Numbered from the stretch's first letter, positions 45,480-54,514 are shown. The stretch is 64,000 bases of DNA from Muricauda sp. SCSIO 64092 (GCF_023016285.1 NZ_CP095413.1:2356001-2420000), one strand, 5' to 3'. Numbers and translations are program-made. Notes: generated by a model not told the origin, from the letters alone.

Positions 45480-47336
45480 CTATTCCTGGGCCTGCCAAAT
45501 GTTATTCTCCCTATTAATGTCCGCCATAAGTTGGGAGGGGTCTATATTAAGCCCGGCCAAATTCGTTATGGGCATGTCCAGAACCAGCTCATAGGTTGGG
45601 TAGGCCCACGGCCAGTCCTCAACAACGGTTCGTTTCAAATTTGGATACGGATTGTCTTTTTCAGCGCGCATCATGCGTAGGGGAATGTAATAGGTTTCCC
45701 GATTTCCTTCGGCATCCACCACCAAAATATCCAAGGGCATGGGCATAAGGCCAATACGCTCAAAAACCACTTTGGTCTTCCCACCTTCGGAAACGACGTC
45801 CTTAATTCCATAATCGATGGTATTTGTAGTTTGGGTCCAATCGGTCAAATACCAATCCAATTCCATGCCCGACACCTTTTCCGCCGTTCTTTTGATATCA
45901 TTGGGAACAGGATGTTTAAACTTAAAGTCCTCGTAGTATTTCCTGAGCGTTTCCATGAGTTTGTCCTGACCAATTACATAGCCCAATTGGGATAAAAAGA
46001 CAGATCCTTTGCTATAGGCGGCAATGCCGTAGGCAAAGTTGAGATCGTATCGATCGGCATGGGTGGTCTGTGGTTGTTCTTTTCCGGATTTTACCAGGGC
46101 ATAGTACCCTTTATAGGAGCCCTGGAAAGGATTGTCCTTACCCTGGTCCATAATCTCATTCATACACAAGCTGCTGATAAAAGAGGTAAAACCTTCATCC
46201 ATCCAGGAATGTTTGGACTCGTTGGTCGCCAAAACGTGTTGGAACCAGGAGTGGGCCATCTCATGGACCATGACACCGACAAGACTAACAAAAGAACGTT
46301 CACCGGTAATCAAGGTGCTCATGGCATATTCCATACCGCCGTCACCCCCCTGTACAACAGAATACTGCTTGTAGGGATATGGGCCAATATTTTTATTGAA
46401 AAACTCCATGGCCGCAGCAGTTTTGGGCTGGAGGTTTTTCCAGTTTTCCTTGAGCTCAGGTTTGTCCTTGTAGAAGAAGTGCAGTAGGGGTCCGTTTTGC
46501 ATTTCAACGATATCATGCACGTATTCGGGATCAGCTCCCCACATAAAGTCATGCACCATAGGTGCCTTAAAATGCCATGTTAGGGTTTTGCCTTTGGTTT
46601 TCACCTTGGTTCCCGCAGCCTCATAACCATGGCCAATTTCTTGCGGGTTTTGTAAATAGCCCGTTCCCCCTATGGTATATTCCTTATCAATGGTAATTTT
46701 CACATCAAAATCACCCCAGACCCCATGGAATTCCCGGGCAATATAAGGGTTGGGATGCCAGCCTTCAAAATCATATTCCACTACTTTGGGGTACCATTGG
46801 CTCATGGACAGGGCCACCCCTTCCGTACTGTTTCTTCCAGAGCGGCGCACCTGTAGAGGGACCTGCCCTTGAAAGCTCATGTCCATAGTGGTTTTACCCC
46901 CTGGCGGAATAGGTTTCGCCAAATCCACCACTAAAATGGTCTCCTCTTCACTAAAATCGACCTTTTGCCCATCTTGGGTCAATGTAAGGGCATGTAGATA
47001 CCCCTGTTCCGTTTCGGACAAGGAAGCAATCCTACTTTTACCGTCCTTCATCATTCGCTTGTCCCCATCTTTGATGTTTTGTAGACGGAGATCCATTTCA
47101 CTTCCCGGTTGAAAGGCATTGAAGTACAAATGGTAATACATCCGTTGCAAAGTATCGGGGGAATTGTTGGTGTAGACCAGTTTTTGTGTCCCATTGTATT
47201 GATAGGTTTCCACATCCATGGTCACTTCCATGCCATAATCCACATGCTGTTGCCAATAGGGCGTATTGTTTTGGGCCAGTAAGGCTCCGGCACCACAGAA
47301 CAGTAGATAGACCAGTTTTTTTACAATCTTTATCAT
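45480..47336 (-). CDS. M1 family metallopeptidase
   Basis: 618 residues with a signal peptide (cleavage near LLAQ). Seen: the exopeptidase-type GGMEYAMS stretch (equivalent to GAMEN) and the zinc site HEMAHSW with His358, Glu359, His362 and the distal Glu381, a HExxH-18-E spacing. The N-terminal beta domain and C-terminal helical region are present. Likely a periplasmic or outer-membrane aminopeptidase that trims peptides. It is followed by nothing on its strand for 139 bases and preceded at 1 base by the S8 protease gene, so the two proteases form an operon. Confidence 0.93.
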   Translation of the reverse strand: MIKIVKKLVYLLFCGAGALLAQNNTPYWQQHVDYGMEVTMDVETYQYNGTQKLVYTNNSPDTLQRMYYHLYFNAFQPGSEMDLRLQNIKDGDKRMMKDGKSRIASLSETEQGYLHALTLTQDGQKVDFSEEETILVVDLAKPIPPGGKTTMDMSFQGQVPLQVRRSGRNSTEGVALSMSQWYPKVVEYDFEGWHPNPYIAREFHGVWGDFDVKITIDKEYTIGGTGYLQNPQEIGHGYEAAGTKVKTKGKTLTWHFKAPMVHDFMWGADPEYVHDIVEMQNGPLLHFFYKDKPELKENWKNLQPKTAAAMEFFNKNIGPYPYKQYSVVQGGDGGMEYAMSTLITGERSFVSLVGVMVHEMAHSWFQHVLATNESKHSWMDEGFTSFISSLCMNEIMDQGKDNPFQGSYKGYYALVKSGKEQPQTTHADRYDLNFAYGIAAYSKGSVFLSQLGYVIGQDKLMETLRKYYEDFKFKHPVPNDIKRTAEKVSGMELDWYLTDWTQTTNTIDYGIKDVVSEGGKTKVVFERIGLMPMPLDILVVDAEGNRETYYIPLRMMRAEKDNPYPNLKRTVVEDWPWAYPTYELVLDMPITNLAGLNIDPSQLMADINRENNIWQAQE

Positions 47337-47337
47337 T

Positions 47338-48981
47338 TTATTCGGCGTTGTAGTCCAGGGTCGTTTTTCCTTTGGAGAGATTTGCCGCCAAAATTAAGGC
47401 ATTGTAGGCGTTGACCATTTTTCCGGATTTGGAGATTTGCGAAAAAGGCTTTGCATTTTCGGTTTCCCCACCCAGGATTACGGAAGCCTTGGAGGTCAAT
47501 CCGGATTGCATGATCACGTTTTTGACCTGGGAGGCCTTTAAGGAAGGATAGTGTGACCGTATAAGCGCCGCAATGCCGGCAACGGCGGGAGCGGCCATGG
47601 AAGTACCTCCCTGAAAATCATAGCTGTTGTTTGGCATGGTGGAGTAGATATCGTCACCAGGGGCGAACACATCCACGTTTGCAGCTCCGTAATTTGAAAA
47701 TGTGGCTACCATTTCGGAACCATAGGAAGAGGACAGAGCACCTACGGTAATGACATTGTCCGCGATTTCCGAACCGGAAAAATTATGGTCGTTTGGATAA
47801 TTTGGATTGTTGTCATCGTCTAAATCGTTCCCATCATTCCCGGCTGCATGAACGATAAGTACATCTTTGGAAGCGGCGTATTGGATGGCTTGATGCACCC
47901 ATTCCGCATTAGGTGAAAATGACTTTCCAAAACTGCAATTGATGACCTTTGCGCCGTTGTCGGAAGCATACCTGATGGCCAGCGCAATGTCCTTATCGTA
48001 CTCATCACCATTGGGTACGGCCCTTATGGCCATTATTTTTACGTTATTGGCCACACCTTTGGTGCCAATCCCGTTGTTTCTTTCCGCGGCAATGATTCCG
48101 GCCACGTGTGTTCCATGGCTTTCATCTTCCACCCTGTTTTTAGGGTTGCCATTGCCATAGCCTCTACTTGCAAAGTCATAGGGGTCATCGCCTACAATTT
48201 TTCGACCGTCAAAATCCTTGTTCAGGTTATAGTTCACCCTTTCCGTGAAATAGGTAATGCCCTCACCCAGCTCTTTTTTTACCTCCTCGATGGTTTCGGC
48301 ATATTGGTACATCTGTTTGATTACAGCAAGGTTTTGCTGCATTTCCTCGGTTTTGGGTTCAATGGCCATGAGGTCTTCCTTGGTATAGGAATCCTTGCCC
48401 AATTCTTTTTTTATGGCCTCGTCCGCATTGTTCACCACCTGTAAAATCTGTTCGTACTGTTGTTTGTTCTGTACGGCCTTTGGATATTCCCCATCCAACT
48501 CCAATTGGGCCTTAGCCCTCGTTGGGGCATCACCAATGCCCAAGCGCAGCATCCTGGCGAATTCCAATTGCTCATGATAGGCTTCGCCAAGAAAGTTATA
48601 GCCATGGACATCGTCTATATAACCATTATTGTCATCGTCTTTTCCATTTCCTGGACGTTCGCCGGAATTTGTCCAAAGCACACCATCCAAATCTTCGTGT
48701 TCCAAATCTATTCCAGAATCCACAACGGCCACAATTACCGTTTTACCCCTTTTATTGCCTATGATTTCTTTATAGGCTTTATCCAAACTCATGCCCGGAA
48801 TGGTATCCATCAACAAATCGGAATGCCCCCAATTTTTCCGTTCCTCTTCGGTAAGTTCCGAAATCTTTAAGGGAATGGTGTCAATATTGGCAATTGGAGT
48901 GGAAACGAGATTGGTGGCACCACAACCCACCAGAAGACTTCCGGAGAAAAGGGCAATGCACCATTTAAAATATGAATTCAT
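47338..48981 (-). CDS. S8 family subtilisin-like serine peptidase, lipoprotein
   Basis: 547 residues from the ATG at 48981. Lipobox LLVGC at Cys20. Catalytic triad by motif: VVDSGIDLEHEDL (Asp88), SHGTHVAGI (His289) and GGTSMAAPAVAG (Ser461). Between Asp and His is an insert of about 150-190 residues, mostly helical (EQILQVVNNADEAIKKE), unusual for a compact subtilisin and seen in Bacteroidota S8 lipoproteins. Probable role: extracytoplasmic proteolysis at the envelope. It is upstream of the M1 peptidase, one base apart. Confidence 0.92.
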   Translation of the reverse strand: MNSYFKWCIALFSGSLLVGCGATNLVSTPIANIDTIPLKISELTEEERKNWGHSDLLMDTIPGMSLDKAYKEIIGNKRGKTVIVAVVDSGIDLEHEDLDGVLWTNSGERPGNGKDDDNNGYIDDVHGYNFLGEAYHEQLEFARMLRLGIGDAPTRAKAQLELDGEYPKAVQNKQQYEQILQVVNNADEAIKKELGKDSYTKEDLMAIEPKTEEMQQNLAVIKQMYQYAETIEEVKKELGEGITYFTERVNYNLNKDFDGRKIVGDDPYDFASRGYGNGNPKNRVEDESHGTHVAGIIAAERNNGIGTKGVANNVKIMAIRAVPNGDEYDKDIALAIRYASDNGAKVINCSFGKSFSPNAEWVHQAIQYAASKDVLIVHAAGNDGNDLDDDNNPNYPNDHNFSGSEIADNVITVGALSSSYGSEMVATFSNYGAANVDVFAPGDDIYSTMPNNSYDFQGGTSMAAPAVAGIAALIRSHYPSLKASQVKNVIMQSGLTSKASVILGGETENAKPFSQISKSGKMVNAYNALILAANLSKGKTTLDYNAE

Positions 48982-49005
48982 CAAACTGATTTTTTTTAGG
49001 GTTTA

Positions 49006-49866
49006 TTAGGTAAAAAGTTCCTTAAAGGAAAAGAGTTGATTTAGACGAGCTCCCTTTTCCGTTGCTTTTAACGTACAGAGTTCATTGTGCGCATCATGTT
49101 CAAAAAACAAAACGTACTGTTCTTCAACCGCTTTCTCAAGAAAAACGGATTTTTCGGTCAAAGTGAGCAAAGGTCTGGTATCGTAGCCCATCACATAGGG
49201 TAGGGGAATGTGTCCTACCGTAGGAAGCAGATCCGCGGTAAAGACCACGGTTTTTCCCTGATACTTTATATGGGGCAACATTTGTTTTTCCGTATGTCCA
49301 TCTGCAAAAAGAATGCCAAAGCCCAACTCTGATTCCGCCACATAATTGGAATTGCCCCGCTCAATAAAGCGAAGTTGCCCACTTTCCTGCATGGGGTATA
49401 GGTTTTCCTTAAAAAATGACGCCTTTTCCCGGGCATTTGGCTTGGTGGCCCATTCCCAGTGCTCGGCATTGGTCCAAAATTGGGCATTTTTAAAGGCGGG
49501 TTCGTATCCCGTTTTGTCTTTGTTCCATTGGATGCTGCCCCCGCAATGGTCAAAATGCAGATGGGTCATAAAGACATCCGTGATATCGTCACGGTGGAAC
49601 CCGATTTTTTTAAGGGAATCATCCAAATTATGCTCCCCCCAAAGGTAATAGTAGCCAAAAAACTTTTCGGACTGCTTGTTTCCGAGGCCTGTGTCCACCA
49701 GAATCAGCTTATCGCCATCCTCGATCAATAGGCTTCTGGCAGCCATGTCAATCAAGTTATTACTGTCAGCAGGGTTTGTTCTGGTCCATATTGTTTTGGG
49801 AACCACGCCAAACATGGCGCCACCATCCAACTTAAAATTTCCAGTTTCTACAGGGTAAAGGGTCAT
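49006..49866 (-). CDS. MBL fold metallo-hydrolase
   Basis: 286 residues from the ATG at 49866. Seen: LILVDTGLG, the metal motif THLHFDHCGG (His102, His104, Asp106, His107), ADGHTEKQMLPHI with a later His, and VVFTADLLPT. The layout is like the AHL-lactonase/quorum-quenching-type MBL group, but family membership alone does not give a substrate. It has no signal peptide, so cytoplasmic. Divergent from the antiporter gene. Confidence 0.88.
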   Translation of the reverse strand: MTLYPVETGNFKLDGGAMFGVVPKTIWTRTNPADSNNLIDMAARSLLIEDGDKLILVDTGLGNKQSEKFFGYYYLWGEHNLDDSLKKIGFHRDDITDVFMTHLHFDHCGGSIQWNKDKTGYEPAFKNAQFWTNAEHWEWATKPNAREKASFFKENLYPMQESGQLRFIERGNSNYVAESELGFGILFADGHTEKQMLPHIKYQGKTVVFTADLLPTVGHIPLPYVMGYDTRPLLTLTEKSVFLEKAVEEQYVLFFEHDAHNELCTLKATEKGARLNQLFSFKELFT

Positions 49867-50051
49867 CAAAAAAATTAAGGTCGCCCAAAATAAGAAACAG
49901 CACTATAACTACCTTAAAAACATAGAATTATTAGCCCATTTTTAACAAAAGTCGGCCAAAATGAAGTGTTAGGGTGCAATAGGTGTGACCAAAGGCGCAA
50001 AAAGGCCCAATATTCTGAAATAAAAGTCCTATTTTTCCGAAAAAAGCTCGG

Positions 50052-51881
50052 ATGTTAGAACTGGCAGGAATCATTATTTTGGGAATCATTGCGCAGTGGG
50101 TGGCATGGCGATTGAAACTGCCCGCAATATTGCCGCTGATTCTCATTGGTTTGATGGTCGGTCCCATTGCCACCTTATATACGGATGATGGCAGTAAACT
50201 GATTGAGCCCATTTGGAATGGGGAAAAAGGACTTTTTCCGGGGGAGGGACTGTATTATTTTGTTTCCCTGGCCATTAGTATCATACTTTTTGAAGGCGGG
50301 CTTACGTTAAAGCGTTCCGAAATTGCCACTGTTGGCCCTGTGATTACCAAACTTATTACCGTTGGGTCCATTGTGACCTTTTTTGGTGCTGGGGTGGCCG
50401 CCCATTACATTTTTGACCTTTCCTGGCAACTTTCCTTTTTGTTTTCTTCACTGATCATTGTTACGGGGCCTACCGTAATTACACCCATCCTTAGAAACAT
50501 TCCCTTAAAAAAGGATGTCTCCACCGTTTTGAAATGGGAAGGGATTCTGATCGACCCCATTGGCGCCTTGGTTGCGGTATTGGTATTTGAATTTATAAGC
50601 GTTGGAGAGGGCAGTGCCTTTACACAGACGGCACTGATTGAATTTGGAAAGATCCTGCTCTTTGGAACCACTTTTGGTTTTACGTTTGCCCATGCCCTGG
50701 CCTTTGCGATCAAAAAGGACCTGATTCCGCATTATCTGATGAATGTGGTCTCCCTTTCCGTGGTGCTGTTGGTTTTTGTGGAATCGGACGTTTTTGCGCA
50801 CGAATCCGGCCTGCTTGCCGTGGTGGTTATGGGAATGGTCCTTGGAAATATGAACCTTCCCAACTTAAACGAACTACTTTATTTTAAGGAATCATTGAGT
50901 GTCCTGTTGATTTCCATTCTTTTTATTCTCCTGGCGGCCAACATCAATGTGAGCGATTTGGAGCTTTTGAAAACATGGGATACGGCCTGGCTTTTTTTGA
51001 TTGTTGTCTTTTTGATACGTCCTTTAGGAGTCTTATTGAGTACCCAGGGTTCGGGCCTAAAGCTCAATGAAAAACTGTTTATTGGTTGGGTAGGGCCACG
51101 GGGTATCGTAGCTGCCGGAATAGCCTCTCTTTTTGGTTCCAAGCTACTGGCCAAGGGGGAGCCCGGTGCGGAATACATTACGCCCCTGGTTTTTATGATT
51201 GTATTGGGCACAGTGCTTTTTAATGCGACTACGGCAAGGCTGTTTTCAAAACTTATTGGGGTGTTCCTCACAAAATCTGAAGGTATTTTGATTATCGGTG
51301 CTTCCAAGGTATCTCGATTGATAGCCAACTATTTAAAGAACAATGACCGCCATGTGGTATTGATAGACAATAACGAGGCCAATGTGGAAAAGTCCAAACG
51401 GCTAGGTTTGGAGGCTTTTTCGGCAAACGTATATTCGGACACCCTTACCGATAATATCGAATTGAACGATGTGGGGTATTTAATGGCCTTGACGGGAAAC
51501 TCGGAAATTAATCGTTTTGCCATTGACAAATTCAGAAATCAATTTGGGGAAAATGGCTCCTTTAGGTTGGTGGACACGGATGAAATGAACGATTCCGAAA
51601 ACAATGCAAAGGACGGCGTATTTTCCTATACGGCCGATTTTGCGCGGCTCTCGGAAACCGCGCGGAAATATCCCTCCATAAATGAAGTGGGGATAAAGGA
51701 TCTGGAGCATTACAGGACATTGATCGATATGACGAGGACCGATGAGGATATCATCCCCGTTTTTTTGAAAATGCCCAACGGCAATTTGGAAATTGTCCCT
51801 TCATTCAGCACGGAAATGGCGGAAATAAAAGAAGGAAGCAAACTGGTATATCTGGGGAAGGTCTTCGATTTTGATCTGTAG
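50052..51881 (+). CDS. Cation:proton antiporter (CPA1 type) with TrkA-N domain
   Basis: 609 residues. About 12-13 membrane segments fill the first 400; conserved pieces include LSFLFSSLIIVTGPTVITPIL and KWEGILIDPIGALVAVLVFE, the sites that carry the ion-binding acidic residues in NhaP/KefB-like antiporters. From about residue 410 comes a Rossmann TrkA-N domain (GILIIGASKVSRLIANYLK, VVLIDNNEANVEKSKRL), which senses nucleotides. Exchanges Na+ or K+ for H+ at the inner membrane. Single gene; downstream is 669 bases of non-coding DNA. Confidence 0.9.
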   Translation: MLELAGIIILGIIAQWVAWRLKLPAILPLILIGLMVGPIATLYTDDGSKLIEPIWNGEKGLFPGEGLYYFVSLAISIILFEGGLTLKRSEIATVGPVITKLITVGSIVTFFGAGVAAHYIFDLSWQLSFLFSSLIIVTGPTVITPILRNIPLKKDVSTVLKWEGILIDPIGALVAVLVFEFISVGEGSAFTQTALIEFGKILLFGTTFGFTFAHALAFAIKKDLIPHYLMNVVSLSVVLLVFVESDVFAHESGLLAVVVMGMVLGNMNLPNLNELLYFKESLSVLLISILFILLAANINVSDLELLKTWDTAWLFLIVVFLIRPLGVLLSTQGSGLKLNEKLFIGWVGPRGIVAAGIASLFGSKLLAKGEPGAEYITPLVFMIVLGTVLFNATTARLFSKLIGVFLTKSEGILIIGASKVSRLIANYLKNNDRHVVLIDNNEANVEKSKRLGLEAFSANVYSDTLTDNIELNDVGYLMALTGNSEINRFAIDKFRNQFGENGSFRLVDTDEMNDSENNAKDGVFSYTADFARLSETARKYPSINEVGIKDLEHYRTLIDMTRTDEDIIPVFLKMPNGNLEIVPSFSTEMAEIKEGSKLVYLGKVFDFDL

Positions 51882-52100
51882 GCTGCGGGGGAAACCCTAT
51901 GAAAAATAGTGCTTGTCGGGTTGAGCGCCCGCCCGTAGCATTCAAGTGGGTGTTCAAATTGACATTTGAGTTACTTTTTTGACAACCCCATCTTTCCTTC
52001 GCAGATTGTGGTAACAGGGAACAGTATTCTAAGGTAGGTTCGGCGTAACGATTTGGTTTGGGTTTATAAGAGGTCATATCCATTAATCAGGTCGAGCCTT

Positions 52101-52184
52101 TCGACTTCGCTCAAGACAGGCCAAGTCGAAACCCCATTAAAACGAGCGATTTTTAAAGCTTCTCGACTCCGCTCGAAGTGACAG
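52101..52184. repeat. Two copies of a dispersed Bacteroidota intergenic repeat
   Basis: CGACTTCGCTCAAGACAGG at 52102-52120 and CGACTCCGCTCGAAGTGACAG at 52164-52184. The core CGACTnCGCTC is shared. This form is, from memory, a common short repeat between genes in flavobacteria. Confidence 0.5.
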
Positions 52185-52358
52185 TACAATTCCAAACAGC
52201 TATTGTTTGTCTTTTTCCCTGCATCCGGATATTGGGGACAGGGATAAAAACGATCCCAAGGAGGAACGTGCGAAATGGATGGAAGGGCGGGCCCCCTTTT
52301 TTATGTTCCCATTGACCCAAAGAACCCCCTTCTTTTTGTAAGAAAAAAACGCTTCTTG

Positions 52359-52391
52359 TAGGAAAACCCCAGAAAAAAGAAGGTTTTCCTA
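52359..52391. repeat. Stable hairpin
   Basis: Ten-base perfect stem TAGGAAAACC / GGTTTTCCTA with a 13-base loop, bracketed by T- and A-rich tracts. Confidence 0.45.
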
Positions 52392-52516
52392 TAATGGATT
52401 TTCGGCCAACATCGCTTATATTGCAGTTCAGCCACTTGTTACATTATGGTTTTTATGTTTAAAAACTTTTGGATAAAACAATGATAATCAGGTAAAAACA
52501 GCGATTTTCAAAAATA

Positions 52517-52541
52517 TTTTTAGGGATTATTAATCCTAAAA
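52517..52541. promoter_or_regulatory. Inverted repeat upstream of the small lipoprotein gene
   Basis: TTTTAGGGATTA and TAATCCTAAAA pair with one bulged G, ending 9 bases before the ATG at 52551; a possible operator or leader hairpin for the accessory cluster. Confidence 0.4.
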
Positions 52542-52550
52542 TTTTTAACC

Positions 52551-52721
52551 ATGAAAAAAGCTTTTTTTTACACGATTTCAACATTGGTTTTAATAAGTTT
52601 TTTATTGAACACTTCATGTTCTAATGATTCAACGAGTGATGATCAAACGCTGTATGAGAATATTGATCCCGCGGCGGATGTTGACCCTAGAGAAATCAAA
52701 AAGCCCGGCGGAGGTGGCTGA
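52551..52721 (+). CDS. Small lipoprotein (56 aa)
   Basis: 56 residues: MKKAFFYTISTLVLISFLL, then lipobox LNTSC (Cys23), then an acidic mature peptide with SDDQTLYENIDPAADVD and a tail KKPGGGG. The start has a good Bacteroidota context and the lipobox is textbook. The mature peptide is only 34 residues. It overlaps the downstream membrane-protein gene by 44 bases in another frame. I do not recognise the family. Confidence 0.7.
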   Translation: MKKAFFYTISTLVLISFLLNTSCSNDSTSDDQTLYENIDPAADVDPREIKKPGGGG

Positions 52722-53325
52722 AATCATCAAAAGGAGCTTTGGTTCTCTTTTGGCCTTGCTTTCTGGTTTGATTATGTACGTCGATAAATTTGTTGAATTT
52801 TGGAGTATCCAGGTCGATTATGAGTTCAAATATTATTACGACTTGGATACTTTTTTATGGACCGTAGGTCAAACTGTAGCCATGCTACTGCTTATCTTTT
52901 CCTATTTTTTTAAACCCTACAAATGGTCCTTACTTGCCCCCTTAACGGTTTTTAGTATCCAAATAATCTATGTTTGGCGGGATGAATTATGGATACAACG
53001 CGATTATTATATATACTACACAGTAGCGTTTATATTATCCTTTTTGGCCACGGTCTTTTTAATGAAATGGGCAATTGTGATTAGTACAGTTTTGGTAGCA
53101 AGAGTAAAAAACAAGAAAATTGAATCCATTGTCGATTTAATCGATGAAATAACAAACGTGCATTATAAGAAACAGTTGAATAATGCATTAAGGCCCAATC
53201 TTATTGACGATGCTTCTGACGAAATGACACAGGAGAAAAAGGATGAAAACATTGAGGAGATTACCAAAGATTATGAAAAATTTAAAGCCAGCCTACGCAA
53301 AAAAACTAAGGACATTTTGGACTAA
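52678..53325 (+). CDS. Hypothetical membrane protein with C-terminal coiled coil
   Basis: 215 residues from the ATG at 52678 (an in-frame ATG at 52624 is possible but deeper inside the lipoprotein gene). About four membrane segments (near residues 20-34, 60-80, 86-105 and 115-145), then a charged cytoplasmic tail predicted helical (KKIESIVDLIDEITN; QEKKDENIEEITKDYEKF). No motif recognised. It overlaps the preceding lipoprotein gene by 44 bases and is followed 19 bases later by a small coiled-coil gene, so the three look like one transcript. Confidence 0.6.
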   Translation: MLTLEKSKSPAEVAEIIKRSFGSLLALLSGLIMYVDKFVEFWSIQVDYEFKYYYDLDTFLWTVGQTVAMLLLIFSYFFKPYKWSLLAPLTVFSIQIIYVWRDELWIQRDYYIYYTVAFILSFLATVFLMKWAIVISTVLVARVKNKKIESIVDLIDEITNVHYKKQLNNALRPNLIDDASDEMTQEKKDENIEEITKDYEKFKASLRKKTKDILD

Positions 53326-53344
53326 AAAACATCGTACAAGGAAA

Positions 53345-53581
53345 ATGCTAAAAAACCAACTCAATAATGTAGTTGAAGGGAACTTGCTCGAGGATTGTTT
53401 AAAAGAGGTTAAAAAGAGTTTACAACAGGAAATTGAAAAAAAACAACAATTGGAAATGAGGAGGCACTCGGTCGAAAGTAAAGGGAAATGGATAGACAGT
53501 GTTTATCACAAACTCAACAATGGCGATAAAATCACCCTAGAAGAAGAACAAAAAATAAAAAGGCACAGGGTTATTGGTTGA
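53345..53581 (+). CDS. Small charged coiled-coil protein
   Basis: 78 residues from the ATG at 53345 (MLKNQLNNVVEG); a longer frame from 53243 would overlap the preceding gene by 83 bases and its first part is atypically basic. Helical and charged throughout (KKSLQQEIEKKQQLEMRRH). It converges with the HTH regulator, overlapping its 3' end by 11 bases. Function unknown; plausible cytoplasmic partner of the membrane protein before it. Confidence 0.45.
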   Translation: MLKNQLNNVVEGNLLEDCLKEVKKSLQQEIEKKQQLEMRRHSVESKGKWIDSVYHKLNNGDKITLEEEQKIKRHRVIG

Positions 53582-54143
53582 CTTTCTTGTCATCCAGAAT
53601 TTTCATGATCTGCTTTAACTTGCTTTCTGAAATCTTCTCCCTAACATCCAGCCACAATTCATCCTTTTCATTTTCCCCTTCAAGTTTCATTTGTTTAACA
53701 TACATCCCATAAATAGAATGGTTCTTTAAAAACTGGTGGTTTTTTGTTAAAAAGCTCGTTAAAATGGCAACAGACTCCTCATTACCTAGGATTGATTGTA
53801 GGAAATTTAAGAGATTTTTATTGGCGATTTTCTTTTCACTTATCTCGTAACTAGGCCCCTCCTCATTATAATCTGAAACCGTTAGCCCGTGGTTCGCTTT
53901 TTCAAATGTTGTATCTTGGGAATAGGGGTTGTCCAAACGGTCAAACAGCAATTTGTCCGTACTTAAATCGAAGTTGGCCGCTATGGCCACCAGCATTTCA
54001 ATAGGAACCCTGGTTTTGCCCGTTAACCAATTACTGATCTGTCTTTGGTTGGAACCTATCAATTTTCCTAAATCAGATTGAGTTAGCTTACGATTCTTAA
54101 GTATGAACTCAATATTATATTTCAGGTTATTATCAATATCCAA
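53571..54143 (-). CDS. HTH (XRE-like) transcriptional regulator
   Basis: 190 residues. Residues about 8-62 form a phage-repressor-like HTH: LTQSDLGKLIGSNQRQISNW and LTGKTRVPIEMLVAIAANFDL. The remaining 125 residues are helical and acidic without a known domain. The start is TTG at 54143, forced by an upstream stop; the operator copies begin 3 bases before it, so it would repress itself. It is divergent from the small HTH gene. Confidence 0.85.
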   Translation of the reverse strand: MDIDNNLKYNIEFILKNRKLTQSDLGKLIGSNQRQISNWLTGKTRVPIEMLVAIAANFDLSTDKLLFDRLDNPYSQDTTFEKANHGLTVSDYNEEGPSYEISEKKIANKNLLNFLQSILGNEESVAILTSFLTKNHQFLKNHSIYGMYVKQMKLEGENEKDELWLDVREKISESKLKQIMKILDDKKVNQ

Positions 54144-54145
54144 TT

Positions 54146-54180
54146 AAATAGGTATTTTCTACTCAATAAATAGGTATTTA
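54146..54180. promoter_or_regulatory. Paired palindromic operators between divergent HTH genes
   Basis: AAATAGGTATTT occurs at 54146-54157 and 54168-54179, 22 bases apart (two helical turns). Each copy is a palindrome AAATA-GG-TATTT, as expected for a dimeric XRE-type repressor. The nearby perfect palindrome ATTACGTAAT (54188-54197) and an inverted pair AATCTT / AAGATT (54195-54220) may be a site for the second regulator. Confidence 0.7.
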
Positions 54181-54223
54181 CACAATTATTACGTAATCTT
54201 GTAAGCGTTAATCTAAGATTTGA

Positions 54224-54514
54224 ATGACAATATACAAGAAAATAACTCCGCCCGAAAACTACATCAGAACCAATTTGAGGTGGTTACTTTTTACCAGGGG
54301 TATCCTTATGAAGGAGTTGGGCACCGCTATTGGTGAAAGTGTTCCCACAATCAGTAATTGGGTACGCTATAAAGCCATCCCACCTATCCAAAAAATCCAA
54401 AAAATATGCCTGTTTTTCGGGATTGCCATTGATGATTTTGTCAATGTGGACCTGTCCAATGGCAATATGCCCATAGTCGCGAGAAACGGAAAAATGATGC
54501 ATCCGGAACCCTAA
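54224..54514 (+). CDS. Small HTH (XRE-like) DNA-binding protein
   Basis: 96 residues. An HTH is clear at about residues 18-66: LLFTRGILMKELGTAIGESV, PTISNWVRYKAIPPIQKIQK, CLFFGIAIDDFV. No effector domain, so it is Cro-sized. Its position divergent from a larger XRE regulator mirrors a two-repressor switch. A further 343 bases separate it from the first RHS gene. Confidence 0.8.
   Translation: MTIYKKITPPENYIRTNLRWLLFTRGILMKELGTAIGESVPTISNWVRYKAIPPIQKIQKICLFFGIAIDDFVNVDLSNGNMPIVARNGKMMHPEP

Larger units (their letters stand above)
51882..52550. other. Non-coding accessory region with repeat and hairpin elements
   Basis: 669 bases with no supported gene. It contains two related short repeats (52101-52120 and 52161-52184), a stable hairpin (52359-52391) and an inverted repeat directly ahead of the small lipoprotein gene (52517-52541). 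A reading frame of 28 codons at 52275 with an AAGGAGG ahead of it is not convincing. Confidence 0.5.

Noticed and set aside
51805..52083. Minus-strand frame of 92 codons after the antiporter gene
   Set aside because: It overlaps the antiporter end and has an irregular composition, with no motif or promoter.
52275..52361. Small frame of 28 codons preceded by AAGGAGG
   Set aside because: Shine-Dalgarno sites are not a good guide in this phylum, the peptide has no features, and it runs into the hairpin at 52359.
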